DNA of 64,000 bases from Symbioplanes lichenis (GCF_030709675.1 NZ_JAUZQD010000028.1:1-64000), one strand, 5' to 3'. Positions 10,418 through 19,628 are shown, counted from the stretch's first letter. Made by a program: numbers and translations. The notes: generated from the letters alone by a model not told the origin.

Positions 10418-12844
10418 GTGCACGACGACTACTGCCTTCCGGGGCGGCCGTTCTTCGACCGGGCCGACGGCGACGACGACTCCTTCGCCGCCGTGGCGCC
10501 CCGGCCGGGGCCGGAGTGGACGGTGCGCTCGCACGGCCCGTGGCGGATGCTGCACCGCGCCGGCACCGCGCTGCCCGAGCAGGGCTGGAAGGTCCACGTC
10601 GCCGCCACGCCCGGGAACGCGGCCCGGACCCTCGGCGTGGTGCACGACTTCTGCGCCGGGCGGCAGCTGACCTACAAGCACCTGCGCTCCCCGCGCGCCC
10701 TGCTCCACCGGAACGGCAAGTACGCGGCGCGCGGCACGAGCGGCAAGTTCGTCACGGTGTACCCGGCGGACGAGGAGGCGCTGGGCGACGTCCTGGACGC
10801 GCTCGGCCGCCGGCTGCACGGGAGCCCCGGCCCGTACATCCTGGGTGATCTCCGCATCGGGCCGGGACCGCTGCACGTGCGCTACGGCGGGTTCGTCCCG
10901 CTCGAGGTCGACGACGGCGGCCGGGCGACCCCCGCGATCCGCCGGCCCGACGGCGTGCTCGTGCCCGACCGGCGTACCGCGGCGTTCCACGTCCCGCCCT
11001 GGGTGACTCCCCCGGCCGTGCTGGCGCCGCACCTGGCCGCCCGTCGCCCCGCCGACCTGCCCTTCCGCATCACCGGCGCGCTGCACTTCTCCAACGGCGG
11101 CGGCGTCTACCACGCGTTGTCCGAGGGCGGGCGCCGGATTCTCGTCAAGGAGGCGCGGCCGCACGCCGGCCTCGACGGGCACGGTCGCGACGCCGTCGTC
11201 CGGCTGCGCCGCGAGCACGAAGCGCTGGTCGCGCTGGCCGGCATCCCGGGCCTGCCCGAGGTGCACGGCCTGCACGAGGCATGGGAGCACCTGTTCCTGG
11301 CCCGCGAGTTCCGCGACGGCATCCCGCTCGGCAAGTGGATGGCCCGCGCCTGCCCGCTCTACGACGACGCCACGCCGGACGCTTTGTCCCGGTACTACGG
11401 GCGCGCCGCCGGGCTGGCCGATCAGCTCGACCGGCTGCTGGCCCGGGTGCACGACCGGGGCTGGGTCTTCGGCGACCTGCACCCGCGCAACGTGCTGGTC
11501 GACGACCAGGATCGGATCTCGCTGATCGACGCCGAGGCGGCCTTCCCGGTGACCGAGGACACCGTGCCGGGACTCGGCGCACCGGGCTTCACGGCGCCGC
11601 CGGGCACGCGCGGATTCGACCTCGACCGCTACGCCCTCGCCGCCCTGCGCCTGTGGCTGCTCGTCCCGCTCGCGCCGATGCGGGAGATCGCCCCGGAGAG
11701 TACGGCCAAGCACCTCGACTGGGCCGCCGGCCGCTTCCCCGTCCCGCCCGCGACCGTGGCCCGCCTGCGCCGCGACCTGATGCGCTCCGGCCCCCGCCCA
11801 CGCCCGCGTTCCGGTGAGACCGCCATCGGTGACCTCGTCCGGGCCATTCACGCGAGCGCCACCCCCGACCGGGCGGACCGGCTCTTCCCCGGCGACGTCG
11901 AGCAGTTCCGCAGCGGCGGGCTCGGCCTGGGCCACGGCGCCGCGGGTGTGCTCCACGCGCTGGCCGAGGCCGGCGACCCGCCCCGGCCCGAGTACGTCGA
12001 CTGGCTGTGCCGCCGGGCCGCCGCCGAACCCGCCCGCCCCGGCCTGTGGACCGGCAGCCACGGCGTCGCCACGGTGCTCGACCGGCTCGGGCAGCCCGCC
12101 GCCGCCGACGCCCTGCTGGCCCGGTGCGATCGGCCGCCGAGCGGGATCAGCCTCGCCGACGGCGTGACCGGCGTCGCCCTCGCCCTGCTCACCCTGGCCC
12201 GGCGCCGCCGCACACCACTCGACGCTGTTCGCACGCTGGCCGGGACATTGACCACGCAACCCCCGGCGAGCACCGATGCCACGGGGTTGCTGCACGGCTG
12301 GAGCGGCCCGGCGCTGCTGTTCACCCGGTTGTACGAGGCGACCGGAGACGCGTCCTGGCTCGACCACGCCGAGACCGCACTCGGACGTGACCTGGCCCGC
12401 TGCGTCGCCACCCCGGACGGCGGGTTGCAGGTGCCGGACAAGGGGCGCGTTCTCCCGTACCTGGAATCGGGCAGTGCCGGGATCGCGGTCGCCGCCGCCG
12501 CACTGAGCGCGCACCGCCCGGTGGCCGCGCTGCCCGAGCTGCTCCGCGCGTGCCGGCCCTCGTTCGTCGTCTATCCGGGGCTGATGAACGGGCGCGCCGG
12601 CCTGATCGCCGCCCTCGCCGCGACCGATCCCGCCGCGGCGGCCGCCCACGTGCCCGGCCTCGACCTGCACGCCGTCCCGTACGGCGGGGGCACCGCCTGT
12701 CCGGGCGTCACCCTGCGCCGGCTCTCGATGGACCTGCACACCGGTACGGCCGGTGTCCTGCTCGCCCTGGCCCGGCTGGCCGCCCGCCCGGGCCCCACCG
12801 CAGCTCCCGGCGCCGATCCGCGCGTCCGGGCCGTCCCGATCTGA
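10418..12844 (+). CDS. Class III lanthipeptide synthetase (LanKC)
   Basis: An 808-aa three-domain enzyme that would phosphorylate Ser/Thr of a precursor peptide, eliminate phosphate and cyclise with Cys. The N-terminus HDDYCLPGRPFFD resembles the usual beginning of LanKC proteins and supports GTG 10418. The order is: a lyase-like N-terminal part (to about 210), a Ser/Thr-kinase-like domain with FGDLHPRNVLVDD (catalytic loop, about 352) and SLIDAEAA (metal-binding loop), then a LanC-like domain from about 480 with Gly-rich repeats such as LHGWSGPALLF and LHTGTAGVLL. The Cys-Cys-His zinc ligands of class I, II and IV cyclases are not seen, which places it in class III. The precursor gene follows 11 bp downstream. 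No dedicated exporter or protease is adjacent. Confidence 0.9.
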   Translation: MHDDYCLPGRPFFDRADGDDDSFAAVAPRPGPEWTVRSHGPWRMLHRAGTALPEQGWKVHVAATPGNAARTLGVVHDFCAGRQLTYKHLRSPRALLHRNGKYAARGTSGKFVTVYPADEEALGDVLDALGRRLHGSPGPYILGDLRIGPGPLHVRYGGFVPLEVDDGGRATPAIRRPDGVLVPDRRTAAFHVPPWVTPPAVLAPHLAARRPADLPFRITGALHFSNGGGVYHALSEGGRRILVKEARPHAGLDGHGRDAVVRLRREHEALVALAGIPGLPEVHGLHEAWEHLFLAREFRDGIPLGKWMARACPLYDDATPDALSRYYGRAAGLADQLDRLLARVHDRGWVFGDLHPRNVLVDDQDRISLIDAEAAFPVTEDTVPGLGAPGFTAPPGTRGFDLDRYALAALRLWLLVPLAPMREIAPESTAKHLDWAAGRFPVPPATVARLRRDLMRSGPRPRPRSGETAIGDLVRAIHASATPDRADRLFPGDVEQFRSGGLGLGHGAAGVLHALAEAGDPPRPEYVDWLCRRAAAEPARPGLWTGSHGVATVLDRLGQPAAADALLARCDRPPSGISLADGVTGVALALLTLARRRRTPLDAVRTLAGTLTTQPPASTDATGLLHGWSGPALLFTRLYEATGDASWLDHAETALGRDLARCVATPDGGLQVPDKGRVLPYLESGSAGIAVAAAALSAHRPVAALPELLRACRPSFVVYPGLMNGRAGLIAALAATDPAAAAAHVPGLDLHAVPYGGGTACPGVTLRRLSMDLHTGTAGVLLALARLAARPGPTAAPGADPRVRAVPI

Positions 12845-12855
12845 GGAGACACGAC

Positions 12856-12984
12856 GTGGAAGACATCCTGGACCTGCAGCTGCTCGAGCCGGAGGAGACC
12901 GAGGCCGACGGCATGGAGTTCAGCCAGCTCAGCGTCGGCGCCGAATGCGGCATGAGCGGCCTGAGCCTGCTCGTCTGCGCCTGA
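12856..12984 (+). CDS. Class III lanthipeptide precursor peptide (LanA)
   Basis: A 42-aa peptide starting with GTG 12856 behind a GAGGAG ribosome-binding site that overlaps the end of the synthetase gene. The leader starts MEDILDLQLL, containing the ILDLQ-type box recognised by class III synthetases, followed by an acidic stretch. The C-terminal core has two Ser-x2-Ser-xn-Cys ring motifs, SQLSVGAEC (n=4) and SGLSLLVC (n=3), the arrangement that yields labionin or lanthionine rings and the same layout as SapB-type peptides. The final residues are CA. Position directly after LanKC confirms the pairing. Ring chemistry and the cleavage site cannot be read from sequence. Confidence 0.88.
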   Translation: MEDILDLQLLEPEETEADGMEFSQLSVGAECGMSGLSLLVCA

Positions 12985-12994
12985 CCTGACGACG

Positions 12995-13684
12995 TCACCC
13001 CACCGATCGGCGGCGCATGGCGTCGTACCAGGCGTCGGCGATCTCACGGTAGCCGCGGTCGGTGGGGTGCACCTCGTCGCTCAGCTCCCGCCGGTCCATC
13101 GCCGCGTGCTGGTCGACATAGACCACGTTACGCAGCCCCGCGAGCACCCGGGGCAGCCGCGCGTTGAAGGCGTCGATCCGCTCGTCGACGGCCGTGTCCG
13201 TCGAGGCGACCAGCGACGACACGTACACGGTCACGCCCGGGTCCCGCCGCACGATCTCCGCGCACAGCGCCGCCAGCCGCTCCGGCGCCGTCGCCGACCG
13301 GTAGTCCTGGATCATGTCGTTGGTGCCGAGATGCATGACGACGACGTCCGGCCGGTACGTGGCCAGCCACTCGTCGGCGTGCGCCGCGATCTGATCGATC
13401 CGCCACCCCGGGTGCCCCTCATGATCGCGGTCCCGCAGCCGCCCCGAGCGCTGCGAGCCCACGAAGTCGACGTGCAGGCCGGCGTCCCGGGTCAGCCGCT
13501 CGTACAGCCGCCCGCGATACCCGTTGCCGTCGGTCGACCCGTACCCGTAGGTGATCGACGCCCCGAGCGGCATGATCCGCACCGGCTCGGCCGCCGCCGC
13601 GGGCCCGATCCCCGCCAGCGCCACGGCCGTGGCCACGACACTCACCCCGAGTACGGCCGTCCCGGCCCATCGCCCCATGCCCAC
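12995..13684 (-). CDS. Secreted SGNH/GDSL hydrolase
   Basis: A 229-aa exported esterase/lipase-like protein. A signal peptide (VLGVSVVATAVALAGIG, cleavage near AAAAEP) precedes the SGNH blocks: PLGASITYG (block I Ser), a Gly block, HLGTNDM (block III Asn) and DEVHPTDRGY (block V Asp and His). The substrate is unknown. GTG 13684 opens the frame and ATG 13678 is an equally good start; a TATAGA at 13693-13698 could be a -10 giving a nearly leaderless transcript. It converges on the lanthipeptide genes with only 10 bp between stops. Confidence 0.88.
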   Translation of the reverse strand: MGMGRWAGTAVLGVSVVATAVALAGIGPAAAAEPVRIMPLGASITYGYGSTDGNGYRGRLYERLTRDAGLHVDFVGSQRSGRLRDRDHEGHPGWRIDQIAAHADEWLATYRPDVVVMHLGTNDMIQDYRSATAPERLAALCAEIVRRDPGVTVYVSSLVASTDTAVDERIDAFNARLPRVLAGLRNVVYVDQHAAMDRRELSDEVHPTDRGYREIADAWYDAMRRRSVG

Positions 13685-13769
13685 GCCGTATGTCTATATC
13701 CCCCGGTCAAGCCCCGGATCGCCCGATCAGTCAGAGCCCGATTCACCTTTCGTCGGATTCGACGGGATA

Positions 13770-14840
13770 TCACCGCGTCCGGGCGACCACCGACGCGACC
13801 AGTTCGCCCAGGGCCTCGCGGGCGTCCGGGGTCAGTGGGGCCAGGGCCAGAGCGGTCCGCGCGGCCGCGGCGCGCTTGGCGATCAGGTCCTCGGTTGCCT
13901 CGCGGGCGCCCGTGCTCGTGATGATGTCGCGCAGTTCGGCCGCGCCCGCTTCGTCCAGGGCCGGACTGCCGAACAGCTCGCGCAGCCGGCCCGCCTGCGG
14001 TCGCGACGCCCGGTCGCGGGCCATGGCCACCATCACCGTCGGCTTGCCCTCGCGGAGGTCGTCGATGACCGGCTTCCCGGTCACGGCGGGGTCGCCGAAG
14101 ACGCCGAGGACGTCGTCGCGCAGCTGGAAGGCGTCGCCGAGCGGGTCGCCGAAGGCCTGCAGGGCCGCCTGGTCGGCCAGTCCCGCCCCGGCGAGGGCCG
14201 CGCCGATCTGCAGGGGCCGGGTCACCGTGTACCGGGCGGCCTTCATGCGGATGACGGTCAGGGCACCCGCCACCGAGCCGTCGCCCACGGCCGAGACGAG
14301 GTCCAGGTACTGGCCGGCGATGACCTCCGTACGCATGACCGTGAAGAGGCGGTAGCCGCGGTGGATCTGGTCGATGGGCAGGCCCGACTCGTGGAACATG
14401 TGGTCGGCCCACGCGGCGCACAGGTCGCCGCAGAGCAGGGCGGCGCTGTGGCCGTACCTGGTGGCTTCGCCCTTCCAGGAGTGGCGGGTGTGCACGTCGG
14501 CGAAGTGGCGGTGGACCGTGGGGCGGCCGCGGCGGGTGGCCGAGCCGTCCATGATGTCGTCGTGGATGAGCGCGAACGCGTGGAAGAGCTCCAGCGCGGC
14601 GGCGGCCGTGACGATCGCCGCGCTGTCGGGGCCGCCCGCGCCGCGCCAGCCCCAGTAGCAGAACATCGGGCGCAGCCGCTTGCCGTCGGCGAGCACGAAC
14701 CGGCGGACCGCGTCCAGGACACCCCGCGGCGTGCCGTCGGGCCAGTGGGGGCGCTGCCGATCCAGGTACGCGATCAGCGCCGCCTCGCACCGGCGGGCCA
14801 GCTCGGCCGACCCCGTCCCGGCGGGGCTCTCGACCGTCAT
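13770..14840 (-). CDS. Polyprenyl (probably C20) diphosphate synthase
   Basis: A 356-aa trans-isoprenyl diphosphate synthase that condenses isopentenyl diphosphate with an allylic diphosphate. The first Asp-rich motif is HDDIMDGS and the second is LRDDVLGVFGD. The first motif has no two-residue insertion and Phe sits five residues before it, a pattern seen in archaeal-type geranylgeranyl diphosphate synthases, so a C20 product is a reasonable guess. ATG 14840 overlaps the stop of the upstream gene (ATGA), making this the last gene of the ebo-type operon. It probably supplies the prenyl donor for the EboC-like prenyltransferase. Confidence 0.9.
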   Translation of the reverse strand: MTVESPAGTGSAELARRCEAALIAYLDRQRPHWPDGTPRGVLDAVRRFVLADGKRLRPMFCYWGWRGAGGPDSAAIVTAAAALELFHAFALIHDDIMDGSATRRGRPTVHRHFADVHTRHSWKGEATRYGHSAALLCGDLCAAWADHMFHESGLPIDQIHRGYRLFTVMRTEVIAGQYLDLVSAVGDGSVAGALTVIRMKAARYTVTRPLQIGAALAGAGLADQAALQAFGDPLGDAFQLRDDVLGVFGDPAVTGKPVIDDLREGKPTVMVAMARDRASRPQAGRLRELFGSPALDEAGAAELRDIITSTGAREATEDLIAKRAAAARTALALAPLTPDAREALGELVASVVARTR

Positions 14841-16195
14841 GAGGCGAGCCCCGCCGCGCGCAGCACGAAGTCCTTCACCTCGGTCGCCTCGAAGGAGTCC
14901 CGGGCGAGGCCGGCGTCCGAGCACAGCAGCACCGGCCCGTCCTCCGAGGAGCCGGGTAGCCGGCCGTGCGAGCCGCGCACCGCCCGGGCGCCCGCGTCGA
15001 GCCCGACGACGCTCATCGAGTAGCGCAGGCCGAGCTTCTTCCGGAGCAGGGCCAGGCCCGCCCGCCCCTTGGCCGCCGTCGGTCCGGCGGGGTCGAAGAA
15101 CAACTCGGCCGGGTCGTAGCCCGGCTTGCGGTGGATCTCGACGAGCCGCGCGAAGTCGGGCGCCCGCTTGTCGTCGAGCCAGTAGTAGTAGGTGAACCAG
15201 GCGTCCGGCTCAGCGACGAGCACCAGCTCCCCCGCGCGCGGATGACCGAGGTCCACGATGTCGGCCACTCCCGGCAACGCCGCGCAGATCTTGGCGACAT
15301 GATCGATGTCCGCTTTGTCGCGGACATAGACGTGGGCGACCTGATGATCGGCCACCGCGAAGGCCCGCGACACCCAGGGATCGAGATACTCCATGCCCGC
15401 CTGCGTGTAGACCTCGAGCAGCCCCTCGGACCGCAGCAGCCGGTTGATGTCCACGGGCCGCGAGGCGGGCGTGATCCCGTACTCGCTCAAGGCGACAACC
15501 GTCGCACCGCGCCGCGCGGCAGCCTCCAGCACCGGTGCGAGCGCCGCGTCCACCGCCGCCGCCGCGGCCGCCGCCTCGGGCCCGTCCGGCCCGAAGCGTT
15601 GCAGGTCGTAGTCGAGATGCGGCACGTAGACGAGGGTCAGGTCGGGATGGTGGGTCGCCATGATCTGCACCGCCGCGCCGGCGATCCACTGCGACGAGGC
15701 GATCCCCGCGTTCGCGCCCCAGTAGCTGAAGAGCGGGAAGGTGCCCAGCGCGCCTTCCAGCTCGTCGTGCAGCGCCGGCGGGTACGTGTAGCAGTCCGGA
15801 TCCTTGCGCCCGTCGGCGTGGTAGACCGGCCGGGGCGTGACCGTCCAGTTCACGTCGGCGCCCATCGCGTACCACCAGCAGATGTTGGCCACCGTGTAGC
15901 CGGGCTGGACCGCGCGGGCCGCGTCCCACAGCTTCTCGCCGCCGACCAGGCGGTTGTGCTGCCGCCAGAGGAAGACCTCGCCCAGCTCGCGGAAGTACCA
16001 GCCGTTGCCCACGATCCCGTGCTCCGACGGCGGCGCCCCGGTCAGGAACGTCGACTGCACCGTGCACGTCACGGCCGGCAGCACGGTGCCGAGCGACGCC
16101 TGGAAGCCGGTCTGCGCCAGGCGCGACAGGCGGGGCATGTGGCGCAGCAGCTTCGGCGTCAGGCCGACCACGTCCAGCACGACGACGGGTTTCAC
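14837..16195 (-). CDS. Alkaline-phosphatase-superfamily phosphodiesterase (EboF-like)
   Basis: A 452-aa nucleotide pyrophosphatase/phosphodiesterase-type enzyme. It starts KPVVVLDVVGLTPKLL (metal Asp), with the catalytic Thr in LPAVTCTVQSTFLTG, then HGIVGNGWYFRE, a metal site in YVPHLDYDLQRFG and SEYGITPASRPVDINR. No signal peptide is visible. GTG 16195 overlaps the previous stop (GTGA). In ebo clusters a phosphatase/phosphodiesterase of this superfamily is a standard member, usually called EboF. The likely job is hydrolysis of a phosphate or diphosphate on the pathway intermediate; the substrate is unknown. Confidence 0.85.
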   Translation of the reverse strand: MKPVVVLDVVGLTPKLLRHMPRLSRLAQTGFQASLGTVLPAVTCTVQSTFLTGAPPSEHGIVGNGWYFRELGEVFLWRQHNRLVGGEKLWDAARAVQPGYTVANICWWYAMGADVNWTVTPRPVYHADGRKDPDCYTYPPALHDELEGALGTFPLFSYWGANAGIASSQWIAGAAVQIMATHHPDLTLVYVPHLDYDLQRFGPDGPEAAAAAAAVDAALAPVLEAAARRGATVVALSEYGITPASRPVDINRLLRSEGLLEVYTQAGMEYLDPWVSRAFAVADHQVAHVYVRDKADIDHVAKICAALPGVADIVDLGHPRAGELVLVAEPDAWFTYYYWLDDKRAPDFARLVEIHRKPGYDPAELFFDPAGPTAAKGRAGLALLRKKLGLRYSMSVVGLDAGARAVRGSHGRLPGSSEDGPVLLCSDAGLARDSFEATEVKDFVLRAAGLAS

Positions 16196-17337
16196 GACGG
16201 CACCCCCGGCAGTGGTGTGAGGCCCAGCGCGGTCAGCTGGGCGCGGGCGAAGAACAACTCGGACGCGATCCCGGCGGCGAGCTCGGCCGGGTCGCGCGGA
16301 CGGGCGGTGGAGGGCAGGACACCCCACGTGTACGTCTCGACGTCGAAATGCGCGCAATCGCTCAACTGGACAAGGGCGCCGAGCGCTTCCACGAGCACGC
16401 CGACGGTGCTTGTGAGCGGCGGGGCGGGCGCCTGGTGCAGCGGAACATGAAAATGGACACGCCACGGCTGCGCGTCGGCGCCCCGCGTGGCGAGGGCCTC
16501 GTCCAGGTCGTCGGTCTTGAAGCCGTGCGGCCCACGCGTCTGGTGCAGGAAGCGCGGCTCGGCGTACTCCCCCAGCACCGCCCGGTCCGCCTCCGGATCC
16601 GCGCTGGCCAGTGCGGCCGACACCTGCGCCTTCACGACGGGCAGCCCGGCCTCGCGCAGCCGTGCCAGCGCCTCGATCGGCTCCTCCCACGCGCAGGCCA
16701 GGTGCGCGAGGTCGAGGCAGACGCCGAGCACCGACGTGTCCGCCTCCCCGAGCAGCGCGACGGCCTCCTGCGTGGTCTCCACGATGCATCCCGGCTCGGG
16801 CTCAAACGCCACCCGGATCCGGCGCGGCAGCCGGTGCAGCTCGGCCGCCAGCTCCGCGAGCGCCCGCCGGCAGGCCGCGGCCCGGGCCGCGTCCCACGGG
16901 TCACGCCAGGCGAGGGGCAAGGTCGAGATCGAGCCGTACGCGGCATCGTCCGGCAGCAGGTCGGCCAGGATGACACCCAGATTCACCGTGTACGCCATCC
17001 GCTGCGGCGTGGTCCAGTCCGGCTGATAGACGGCGTGTTTGACGACGGGCGCGTGGAACGCCTGGTACGGGAACCCGTTGAGGGTCACCACTTCCAGCCC
17101 CCGGCTGGTGAGCGCGCTCTTCAGCGCTTGCCGGGCGGCGAGGTCCGACGCGAGCCCGGCCGCCACGGGAGCGGGCAGCCACAGGCCCAGCCCGAGGACA
17201 TCGGTTCCGAGACGTTCACGCACCGGGACCGCGTACGTGTCGAGCTGTCGCAGGATCCCGTCCAGGTCCTCGGCCTCGTGCACATTCGTGCAGTACGACA
17301 GGTGCTTCTGTGTCCCCGTGGCATCCGCGAGACGCAT
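16192..17337 (-). CDS. eboE: EboE-type TIM-barrel protein
   Basis: A 381-aa xylose-isomerase-like TIM-barrel protein. Recognisable parts are HLSYCTNVHEAEDLDGI at the N-terminus, LNGFPYQAFH, VAFEPEPGC (metal-binding Glu region), CLDLAHLACAWEEP and HFHVPLHQAP near the C-terminus. This pattern is typical of the metabolite-traffic/isomerase protein EboE of ebo clusters. ATG 17337 shares one base with the upstream stop (TGATG). It lies between the TatD-like gene and the phosphodiesterase, the usual ebo neighbourhood. The reaction is unknown. Confidence 0.85.
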   Translation of the reverse strand: MRLADATGTQKHLSYCTNVHEAEDLDGILRQLDTYAVPVRERLGTDVLGLGLWLPAPVAAGLASDLAARQALKSALTSRGLEVVTLNGFPYQAFHAPVVKHAVYQPDWTTPQRMAYTVNLGVILADLLPDDAAYGSISTLPLAWRDPWDAARAAACRRALAELAAELHRLPRRIRVAFEPEPGCIVETTQEAVALLGEADTSVLGVCLDLAHLACAWEEPIEALARLREAGLPVVKAQVSAALASADPEADRAVLGEYAEPRFLHQTRGPHGFKTDDLDEALATRGADAQPWRVHFHVPLHQAPAPPLTSTVGVLVEALGALVQLSDCAHFDVETYTWGVLPSTARPRDPAELAAGIASELFFARAQLTALGLTPLPGVPS

Positions 17338-18188
17338 CAGCTGCCGCCACGGGCGAGGGAGCTGCCCGCGTACGACGGCTCCGGGGCGGGCAGATCGGAC
17401 AGATCCAGACGCCCCGACTGCGCGTAGAACGCCACCGGGTTGCGCCACAGCACCAGGTCCACGTCGTCGGCCGTGAACCCCGCGGCCAGCATCGCCTCGC
17501 CGGTCGCCACGGTGAGCAGCGGATCCGAGTGCCCCCAGTCGGCGGCCGAGTTGACGAGCACGCGCTCGGTCCCGTACCGCTGCAGGATCTCCACCATCCG
17601 GGGCGGGGACATCTTGGTCTCCGGATAGATCGAGAAGCCGAGCCAGCAGCCGGTGTCGCGGACCAGGCCCACGGTCACCTCGTTGAGATGGTCGACGGCC
17701 ACGCGCCCCGGATCGATGCCGGACTCGGCGATGACGTCGAGCGTGCGCCGCGTACCGGCCGCCTTGTCGCGGTGTGGCGTGTGCACGAGCGCCGGCAGCT
17801 CGAACTCGCGCGCCAGGGCGAGCTGCGTGCCGAACGCCTCGTCCTCGGCGGGCGTCATCGAGTCGTAGCCGACCTCCCCGACCGCCACGACCCCGTCCTT
17901 GTCCAGATAGCGGGGCAGCAGATCGAGCACGGGCCGGCAGCGCGGATCGTTCGCCTCCTTGGGGTTCAGGGCGATCGTGGCGTGGTGCCGCACCCCGAAC
18001 TGCGACGCGCGATAGGGCTCCCACCCGAGCAGCGAGTCGAAGTAGTCCGCGAACGAGCCGGGGTTGGTCCGCGGCTGCCCGAGCCAGAAGGCCGGCTCCA
18101 CGACGGCACGCACCCCCGCGTCCGCCATGCGCCGATAGTCGTCGGTGGTCCGGGACGTCATGTGGATGTGCGGATCGAAGACGCGCAT
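17337..18188 (-). CDS. eboB: TatD-like metal hydrolase (EboB-like)
   Basis: A 283-aa amidohydrolase-fold protein. The metal-ligand set is visible: FDPHIHM (HxH), VGEVGYD (Glu), LVHTPHRD (His), VDHLNE (His) and NSAADWG (Asp). TatD proteins are hydrolases of phosphodiesters or small molecules; in ebo clusters the TatD member is EboB and has no proven substrate. The start ATG 18188 shares a base with the EboA stop (TGATG). Confidence 0.87.
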   Translation of the reverse strand: MRVFDPHIHMTSRTTDDYRRMADAGVRAVVEPAFWLGQPRTNPGSFADYFDSLLGWEPYRASQFGVRHHATIALNPKEANDPRCRPVLDLLPRYLDKDGVVAVGEVGYDSMTPAEDEAFGTQLALAREFELPALVHTPHRDKAAGTRRTLDVIAESGIDPGRVAVDHLNEVTVGLVRDTGCWLGFSIYPETKMSPPRMVEILQRYGTERVLVNSAADWGHSDPLLTVATGEAMLAAGFTADDVDLVLWRNPVAFYAQSGRLDLSDLPAPEPSYAGSSLARGGS

Positions 18189-18787
18189 CAGTCCTCCTGC
18201 TTCTGCTGGATCCGGTTCAGCAGGGCCGTCGCGTCGGCGGGCATCCGGCGGCCGGCCGCGGCCCGTTCCTGCGCGAGCCCGGTGAGCATGGCCGCGAGCT
18301 CGGCGTCGGCCCGCTCGTCCAGCCGGTCCACGCGGCTCAGCGGCACGCCCATGAAGACGCACTTGACCACGCCCTGCCGCCAGGTCGCGGGCGACAGGTG
18401 CCGCGCGTACGGCCCGAGCGCCGCGGCCACGAGCCGCGTGTCATTGGTCCGCAACGCGTCCTCGACGAGCGGCACCCCGGCGTCCCCGATGGGCAGCAAC
18501 GCCAGCGCGTGCAGAACCGCAAGCCGCTCGCCGGTGTCGCCGTGCCAATAGAGATCGAGCACCCGGTCGTCCTTGTGCGGGACCGCCAGCAGGAGCAGCA
18601 CCCGCCCGGCCAGCCCCGGCGTCCAGTCCGGCCGGTCGGCCAGCGGCTGCCGCCCGAGCTTGCGCCCGGCCCGGGCAAAGAGGGCGGGGAGCTGGTCCGG
18701 GTCGGTGCGCACGCGGGCCTCGGCGTCACTCAGCCATTCCTTTTCCGGTACGCCCGGAAGCGCGCCCCGCAGCTCGTCAGCCCTCAT
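18188..18787 (-). CDS. eboA: EboA domain protein
   Basis: A 199-aa mainly helical protein without predicted catalytic motif. Its segments WLSDAEARV, DRVLDLYWHGDTGERLA and FMGVPLSRVDRLDERAD match the EboA domain as I know it. EboA is the marker of ebo clusters and has no assigned biochemistry. ATG 18787 lies 11 bp inside the end of the upstream isomerase gene. The C-terminal RIQQKQED is charged. Confidence 0.8.
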   Translation of the reverse strand: MRADELRGALPGVPEKEWLSDAEARVRTDPDQLPALFARAGRKLGRQPLADRPDWTPGLAGRVLLLLAVPHKDDRVLDLYWHGDTGERLAVLHALALLPIGDAGVPLVEDALRTNDTRLVAAALGPYARHLSPATWRQGVVKCVFMGVPLSRVDRLDERADAELAAMLTGLAQERAAAGRRMPADATALLNRIQQKQED

Positions 18788-19628
18788 CCCGCCCCTCCTT
18801 CTCCGCGCCTTTGAGGAACTCCCACGACCGCCGGGCGACATCCGGGGCGGCGTGCGAGTGCCGGGGCAACTCGACGGCGACCAGCCCGCGATAGCCGCCC
18901 GCGCGCAGCGCCGCCAGCACCGGCGGGAAGTCGATCTCCCCCGCACCGAACTCCAGGTGCTCGTGCACCCCCCGCCGCATGTCGTCGATCTGCACATTGA
19001 CCAGGTACGGCACCGCGGCCGCCACGCACGCCGGAACCGGCTCGGGCTCCACGGCGCGGCAGTGACCGATGTCGAGCGTCAGCCCGAAGGCGGCCGGTGC
19101 CCCGAGCGCCTCGCGCAGCCGGAACCAGCCGGCCAGGTCGGCGACCTCCATGCCGGGCTCGGGCTCGAACCCGAGCGTGACCCCGGCCGCCGTCGCGTAG
19201 TCGACGACCTCCGCGCACCCGTCGACCAGCCGCTGCCAGGCCCGATCGGCGTCCACCCCGTCCGGCCGCACCCCCGACCAGAAGGAGACCGCCTCCGCCC
19301 CGAGATCCGCGGCGACCGCGACCGCCCGGCGCAGGAAGTCGATCCGGACGCCGCGCTCGTCGTGCAGCAGGGTCGGCGCGTGCTTGCGCCACGGGTCGAG
19401 CAGATACCGCGCGCCGGTCTCGATGACCACGCCAAGCCCGAGGTCGCGCAGCCTGTCGGCGACGCGTGTCACTTCGTGGTTAAGGCCCTGCGCATACGGG
19501 TCGAGGTGGTCGTGGTCCAACGTCAGCGCCACGCCGACATAGCCGAGCCCCGCAATCACGTCGAGCGCATCGTCCAGCCGATGGTTGGCGAACCCGTTCG
19601 TGCCGTATCCGAAGCGCAGCCCGGTCAT
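18777..19628 (-). CDS. Sugar-phosphate isomerase/epimerase-like TIM barrel
   Basis: A 283-aa AP-endonuclease-2/xylose-isomerase-like barrel: FGYGTNGFANHRL at the N-terminus, GVVIETGARYLLDPWRKH, GFEPEPGMEV, LTLDIGHCRA, VNVQIDDMRRGVHEHL and AVELPRHSH. The metal-binding Glu, Asp-x-x-His and Glu positions seem intact. Relatives isomerise or epimerise sugars and inososes, which would suit a cyclitol pathway. ATG 19628 overlaps the prenyltransferase stop (ATGA). It is distinct from the EboE barrel downstream. Confidence 0.85.
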   Translation of the reverse strand: MTGLRFGYGTNGFANHRLDDALDVIAGLGYVGVALTLDHDHLDPYAQGLNHEVTRVADRLRDLGLGVVIETGARYLLDPWRKHAPTLLHDERGVRIDFLRRAVAVAADLGAEAVSFWSGVRPDGVDADRAWQRLVDGCAEVVDYATAAGVTLGFEPEPGMEVADLAGWFRLREALGAPAAFGLTLDIGHCRAVEPEPVPACVAAAVPYLVNVQIDDMRRGVHEHLEFGAGEIDFPPVLAALRAGGYRGLVAVELPRHSHAAPDVARRSWEFLKGAEKEGRDEG

